A stretch of DNA of 64,000 bases from Guyanagaster necrorhizus. Its lineage: Eukaryota; Basidiomycota; Agaricomycetes; Agaricales; Physalacriaceae. The notes below the pieces were generated by a model. That model worked only from the letters and a program-made list of their open reading frames with translations. It searched no databases and was not told the origin of the DNA. The position numbers and the translations under genes are program-made. The DNA is taken from assembly GCF_019112545.1 (NCBI RefSeq), contig NW_025064947.1, positions 62,001 to 126,000 of the forward strand, read 5' to 3'. Positions 58,882 through 64,000 of the stretch are shown here, piece after piece (the first letter of the stretch is position 1; each line of letters opens with the position of its first letter).

Positions 58882-60657
58882 AGGTTCTGCCACACCTCTC
58901 TCTGGTCTAAGATCATGAGGACAAGAACATCCCCAACAACTTCTTTCATGACTATGAGTCATTCTCTGGCCCTTCCACAGCTCTAATTGAGCACAGGATT
59001 GGAAACCATGCTCAGGACTCTTTTGATGCCACTTGGGTGGCTACAGGATCCCAACCTATTTTGCTCATGGACTCTAGACACAACTTGCTCTATGCAACAC
59101 TGGAGTCAAGCCTGACCCCTTTCAGACAGAGGGCTACAGACCAAGGAAGTGAGGGAGGAGAGTTCTGGAGACCAACTGTTATGATTTTCTTTACTTTTAT
59201 GTCTTCTTTAACAGATTAACCTCTATTTATGCTTAGTCAGAGTGCCTAGACCAGTGCTTAAGACTGTGAGACAGGCTTAGTTATCACAACAAGCCTAGTT
59301 GGTCATTGTCTTTCAATGCAATAGTGTTGCCTGATGATACACAACAAATCTTTTGTATACAATAGCAACAACTAAGGACAATGGTCATAAAGGACTTGAC
59401 AATGTATGATAGGAAGTAGTATAATTATCTTCAATCTGTACAGTATATAAGATGGCTCACTCTCACTGGTAATCCTCAGCTTTGAGCTAAAGTTTATTCA
59501 TACCATCATTCTCTCAAGCCAGTTCCACAGGCCTTGCTGCATATGACAAATATTCACATTAAGTGAACTCTGTTGATCCACTTGAAGTGTGAAGTGTCAG
59601 CAGTTTATCATGTGTTTATAGTCATGTGCTACTTGGGTCTAACACCAACTGTCAGTGACAAGATTGACCACTATACAAGAGACTTCACTAAAGAAGAGAT
59701 ATGTGCAGCCAGAGAACAGGCTGACCTTGACTGGACCAAGATCAAATAGGTGTGATGACAGAACTTACATGATGAAGAGCAGTATGACCACCAGTTTAGG
59801 CAGTGACAGCACAAGCTTGAAGCAGCCACCTGGAGCTCTCTGAGCCTCAGCTGGTATAGACTACAAACAGAAACCACCCTTAGCTCCTTATTCAGAGAAC
59901 CCAGCACTCTCATCAGTACTGACCTCTGAGCAGGATTAGCTAAGGCTGTCACCCTCAGCAAAGCTGCCAGATGGCACACTTATCCCCTTGCCTGAACAGC
60001 TAATATCAACATCACCAACACAGATACCATTCCTCTTCACACCAACTCTGTACTCAACACCTATGGGCTTTGAGTCCCTCTCAATGCCCATATCTCTGAC
60101 CACAGACTCTGAAGATTCCTGGGCAGAAGGATCACAGGCCTATTCCTCAATCCTTAGTTCTATTGAAACTTTCACTGATATCACTGAAAACTAGAGGAAC
60201 ACAGAATGCAGGGCAGCTATAGAGGTGATATTGAAACTGGAGCAGGACCCATTGAGCAGTCTCCTGCTCAGTTCAGTTTCAGCACCACCAGCAACAGTGA
60301 TGACCAGCCTCCCAGCCATCATTTGATCTCAGGATCCTCCAACCTATAATCTGCATGATGACTACCTCATTAAGGACAGCAAGAAAGAAGAGAAAGGCAT
60401 GGATAAGGGCAAGGAGAGGGCCCAGAACATCTCTCTTAAGTGGGGGAAATAAAAATATGCTGAAGAAGATACTAGTAAAGAAGTGCTGACAAAAGAAATA
60501 TAATGAAACAGGGAGAAGGAGTATACAGACCTATACTGAGAGGCAGTGGCATTTTTGTGGCAAGATGCTAAATAGTTAGCATCAAACTTAGGATGAAAGT
60601 ATATTTATGCAGATAACACCAAATGGCAGGACATTTTACAATATTCTGCCACTGAAG
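58882..60657 (+). pseudogene. G4 gag, parts 2 and 3
   Basis: Resumes after M copy 3 with sequence matching G7 near 35880 and runs to the solo LTR at 59177. After it, the TIQDIIDNFSRDFTKEE homologue continues (TRDFTKEEI in frame), then SYENPAL-like and PLPEQLISTSPTQIPFLFTP (59988-60194), an acidic/basic linker (KKEEKGMDKGKERAQ) and WQDILQYSATEV at the cut end. Stops at Arg/Trp codons. Confidence 0.7.
59177..59644 (+). repeat. solo LTR, G family, in G4 gag
   Basis: 468 bp, TGTTATGATT..GGTCTAACA, perfect target duplication CCAAC (59172-59176, 59645-59649). Confidence 0.95.
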
Positions 60658-61128
60658 TGTTAAGCCCAAATTCCATGTGACCTAAACATGTGATAAACTG
60701 ACACTGCCTCACACTTTGGGCAATGATGTCAGAGTTCACTATATGTGTTATTTGGCTTTGTGTTGTCAAGGCATTGCAAGTCACTCAAGATTAGATGGTG
60801 AAGATGAAACTTTAGCTCAAAGCTGGGGATACTACAGTGAGAGCTATGCTACTTATATATTAGTCATTATCCATCTAAAGATATAACTATCTAATTGTGC
60901 ACCCTAGCATTATAGAGCATTTTTTCCAGTGTTATTAAGCTACCTACAAAAGGGTATTGTCTGTTGTCAAGTGGTTACTGTCATGTCAAAGGACAATGAC
61001 TGACTGGGCATGTTGTGCTGACTAAACCCCAGTCCCATGATTCTAAGCACTGGCTAAGCACTCTGACTAAGCAAAGATAGAAGTCAATCTCTCAAATAAA
61101 AGAAATAAAATAGAAAAAAATTGTAACA
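60658..61128 (-). repeat. G5 3' LTR
   Basis: 471 bp; minus strand TGTTACAATTTTT..GGCTTAACA. Confidence 0.85.
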
Positions 61129-61159
61129 TTACCCCTTTCTTAAGACCATTGTCCCAATA

Positions 61160-62080
61160 GCTAATTTAGAGGTAAGTAGGTTAGTGTAGGAGCAGATAAC
61201 CTGCCCTTCTTCTTGTAAGATTCATGAAGACATTGACTGATAGATGATCAATTTATCCTCTGTTCATAATTGTGGATAGCATCCATTGCATTCATTCATC
61301 TCTCATTGACCCATTGGTTTGATTCTGGGCCATGCTCCTTCCAGCTGACCAAGTATTCAATGGCCATTGTCATCTCTCCTCCATACACCTTGACTTTTCA
61401 TAGTCTGTGATTTAATATTTGATCAATTTTATAATGTTCTTCATCATTGATCAAGTCTGGTGGTAGAGGAGGTGGTTGTTCTTGATTTGGGAATGCAGAT
61501 GCAACATATAAAGTTAATAAGGTCTTGTTGAAGACATTATAGACCTTCCAGTTGGATGAGAGTCATAATTTGTAGGTGGAGTTGCTGATTTTTGCAAGAA
61601 TTGGGAAGGGGCCAGTCCACTTGTCAGTGAGTTTCTGCTTAGGGTGAGGGAGATGAAGATTTGTAGTGTCCAGCCAAATCTTGTTGTTGACTGAATAATC
61701 ATAGGCCACTCTGCAGTGTTTGTTGTACTGTCTTTTCATCATGGTGGCAGCCTTTTTGAGGGCTGTCTTCATTTCTTCATGTATCTTTGCCATCATAGTG
61801 GCAAAGTCTGAGGAGGCAGGAGTCATCATATGCAGTCATCCACTTTGGGTGATAGCAGGATATCATCTGTAATTGATGAAAAACAGAGTTTTGCTGGTTG
61901 CTGAGTGAATCTGATTATTGTGTTGGAAAGCTGTGAGTGCTAACCATTTAGTCCAATCATCTTGATGATAATTGATAAAAAGTCAAAGGTATTTTTCAAC
62001 TTCTTGATTCACTCATTCTGTCTGGCCATCTGTTTGAGAATGGTAGGCAGTTGATGCATTCTGTGTAATGTTTAAGAGTC
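61160..62080 (-). pseudogene. G5 integrase C-terminus with chromodomain
   Basis: Minus strand. TDGQTE and VNQEVEKYL of the core end, HQDDWTKWLALTAFQHNNQI, an 88-codon frame (61563-61829) with LDTTNLHLPHPKQKLTDKWT and GPFPILAKI, then FPNQEQPPPLPPDLINDEEH leading into YKIDQILNHRL, AIEYLVSWKEHGPESNQWVN. This is the best-kept chromodomain in the window, with YLVSWK intact and one stop before it. Confidence 0.8.
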
Positions 62081-62543
62081 TGTTATGATTTTCATGATTT
62101 CTTTATTCTTTGATTAACCCCTATTTATGCTTAGTCAGAGTGCCAACACAAGTGCTTAGGACTGTGGAACAAGGCTTATTCAGCACAACAGACCAAGTCT
62201 GTCATTGTCTTTTGATGCAACAGCATTGTCCAATGATGCACAATCATTCTTTTATGTACAGTAGCAATGCCCAAGGACAATAGGCACAATGAATATGACA
62301 ACACACAATAGGCAGTAGTATAATTAACTAGGACTTGTACAGTATATAAGGATGCTCACTCTCACTGGTAATCTCCAGCTTGGAGCTAAAGTTTATTCAC
62401 ATACCATTCTATCTCTGAGCCAATCCTAAGGCCTTGTGACACACCAAGCTGATAGCATATCAGTGAGCTCAGTCAACTTCCTGAAGTGTGAGGAAGCTTC
62501 TGCTCATCATGTGTTATAGCTCACATGATGCTTGGATCTAACA
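62081..62543 (+). repeat. G6 5' LTR
   Basis: 463 bp, TGTTATGATT..GATCTAACA. TATA near 62344; start motif AGCTTGGAGCTAA 62377-62389; primer site TTAGCTCAAAGCT 62545-62557, one mismatch. Confidence 0.88.
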
Positions 62544-62599
62544 ATTAGCTCAAAGCTTCTAGCTTCCCTTTCTCAAGCCCAATTGTGCTGAGAAACTGA

Positions 62600-64000
62600 A
62601 TGCCCTCCATCAACTCACCAGATCCTAACTTCAACCACAAGTTCTTTGAACTCCTTGCTTCTATTGTTGGAACATTGATAGCCTTATTGGTGATCATCCA
62701 GCTGTGCCAGAAATGCCATTCTATCACTGCTTGGGCAATCAGACATTATCATGAGTTTTAACACATCTGACAGATCCTACACAATGTAACTCCTGACCTC
62801 CCTCTCCATGACATCCCAGAATCCTGATGAATGTTCCACCAGCCCATGACAAGCATCATACCTGAAGCTGGGCCTAGCCACTCACTTTAAGGAAATGTTC
62901 AAAAAGAAGAAGGACACCAATACCCTCTCTGACAACCAGACAGCAGAAACAGCAACCATCACATCACAGGATTCAGAAACCCCTGGATCCCACCCTCGAT
63001 TCCTGACCATGAAGATAAGAACATCTCAGAGAACTTCTTTAGAGAGTCTCTCTCTCCTGACTCTTCTACTGCCTCTCTGACTCATGGGATTGCTAACTGT
63101 CAGAGATTCCCTCAGTGCCACTCAGATGGCTTTGAGACCCCACACTACACTCCCTAGAAGCCAATCTCACAGCTCTGCCTTGGCCCCCCACTTCACAAAG
63201 ACCAGCACTAGGATGGGGTGGGCACCCTCAGACTGACTCAATGACAAGTGACAGGCCTGAGAAAACTGGAATGCAGTCATCCACTGCCTCTTCCCAGCCT
63301 GGGACCTTAACATCTCTTTCAACTATGATGAGGCTCTCCAACAAGAAGAGCAAAGACAGTGAAATGCACTGTGACCAGTCTACAGTGAGCTTGAGGAGTG
63401 CCTCATTGAGAGAGGTCACCAGAACCAGGAAGCTAGAGAAGTGGCTGAGTATGACCATCAGAACCGAGACCAACAGAGAGAAGTTGAGAGGGCTTGAATT
63501 GCAAGAGCCAACATCTTGAACTGGTATGGATTACATCCCAAGGTCACATCTGTACTTGCACTAGTATGAGCTGACTGATCCCTCTCAACACCCACTTTTA
63601 GAGAACCCAGCACAACTGAAACCAACTCATAGGCCCCTGAGTGCTGAGTCAACATAGAAGCCCTCATGGCCAATGAAGCCTGAGCCCAAGAAAATGATGA
63701 TGTCACTCCTCCAGCTTGGGATGATGTCTCAAGAGCTCTCTTGCACTCTCTAACCCCCCAGTATCCCCCTCTCTGATATACCCCTAGTGCTGATACCACC
63801 TTCAAGGATGATGAGTCTGTCCTCAGGCACTATGGACTATGAGTACCTGATACTGCCCACATCTCTGCCTGTGCACTCTGAGGCTTCCTCAGCAGCTGGA
63901 TGGTTGGATGACTCCTTAATGACAGGTACTGAAGCAATGTCTGCCTCTATCATAAGTGAGTGGAGGCAGTGCAAGCAACAGGGGAAAACAGATATGACTC
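62600..64000 (+). pseudogene. G6 gag, incomplete at window end
   Basis: ATG 62600 opens MPSINSPDPNFNHKFFELLA, hydrophobic LIALLVIIQLC, then CHSITAWAIRHYHEF and a stop. Later: HEDKNISENFFRESLSPDSS, FPAWDLNISFNYDEALQQEE, LEECLIERGHQNQEAREVAE (Gln/Glu-rich, coiled-coil-like) and ANILNWYGLHPK. Stops at Arg/Trp/Gln codons. Rival open frames on both strands at 63228-63805 are shadows. Confidence 0.7.

Larger units (their letters stand above)
56145..60657 (+). mobile_element. G4: chromovirus 5' part (LTR + gag), interrupted and truncated
   Basis: LTR 56145-56604, gag from 56663, with M copy 3 (57057-58877) and a solo LTR (59177-59644) inside. It ends where the reversed LTR of G5 begins at 60658. 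Pol absent. Confidence 0.85.
60658..62080 (-). mobile_element. G5: chromovirus 3' part (integrase end, chromodomain, LTR)
   Basis: Minus strand. 3' LTR 60658-61128, polypurine run AAGAAAGGGGTAA beside it, chromodomain and integrase C-terminus up to 62080, where G6 begins. The 5' part is not in the window. Confidence 0.85.
62081..64000 (+). mobile_element. G6: chromovirus 5' part, runs off the window
   Basis: LTR 62081-62543, primer site, gag from 62600 to the window end. Inserted in G5 integrase. Confidence 0.85.

Noticed and set aside
63228..63805. Open frames of 81-115 codons on both strands near the window end
   Set aside because: They overlap the gag of G6, whose reading in another frame aligns with G2, G4 and G7.

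Overview
The window looks like repeat-rich nuclear DNA of a basidiomycete, most likely an Agaricomycete. Evidence: short spliceosomal introns with GT..CTAAC..AG signals; a trypsin-like protein family that, as I recall, is expanded in mushrooms; and dense nested Ty3/gypsy chromoviruses, a Ty1/copia element and remnants of a fungal DNA transposon. CpG is almost absent and most coding remnants carry TGA/TAG where arginine or tryptophan is expected, as expected from deamination of methylated CpG or a RIP-like process. I cannot name the species. No tRNA, rRNA, bacterial operon or CRISPR array was seen.

Layout. 1-4459: decayed DNA-transposon-type protein with a cysteine-peptidase-like C-terminal part, split by a solo LTR. 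4460-5025: LTR of a second family. 5188-14438: full-length chromovirus G1 (TSD GGCAC) carrying a chimeric LTR insertion and a reversed solo LTR. 14475-14932: solo LTR. 14933-16407: older gypsy remnant. 16408-18902: copy 1 of a 1.8-kb LTR-like repeat (M). 18903-22650: mostly unassigned, with one intron-containing pseudogene on the minus strand. 22650-25200: copia polyprotein remnant on the minus strand, running into a giant inverted repeat.

24428-34971 is the most striking structure: two 3961-bp arms in exact mirror register (x + y = 59399) around a 2622-bp spacer. The spacer holds the only protein-coding gene that still reads open across introns (29035-30523, 476 codons, trypsin-like). Each arm holds part of the copia element, a 72-bp tandem repeat and fragments of an unrecognised gene. 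The inner breakpoint falls in a 47-48-bp tandem array. The right arm ends where chromovirus G7 begins.

34975-64000 is nested retroelements: G7 (plus, truncated), a CpG-retaining segment split by complete element P (37421-44141, minus, 287-bp LTRs), G2 (minus) inserted in G3 (minus), G4 (plus) inserted at the presumed transcription start of the G3 LTR, G5 (minus), and G6 (plus, running off the window). Solo LTRs and two more M copies interrupt these. The G-family LTRs share a TATA box, a start motif about 34 bp downstream, and a sequence just inside the 5' LTR complementary to that start motif. This is the arrangement of Tf1/sushi-type self-priming, whereas element P has a normal tRNA-type primer site.
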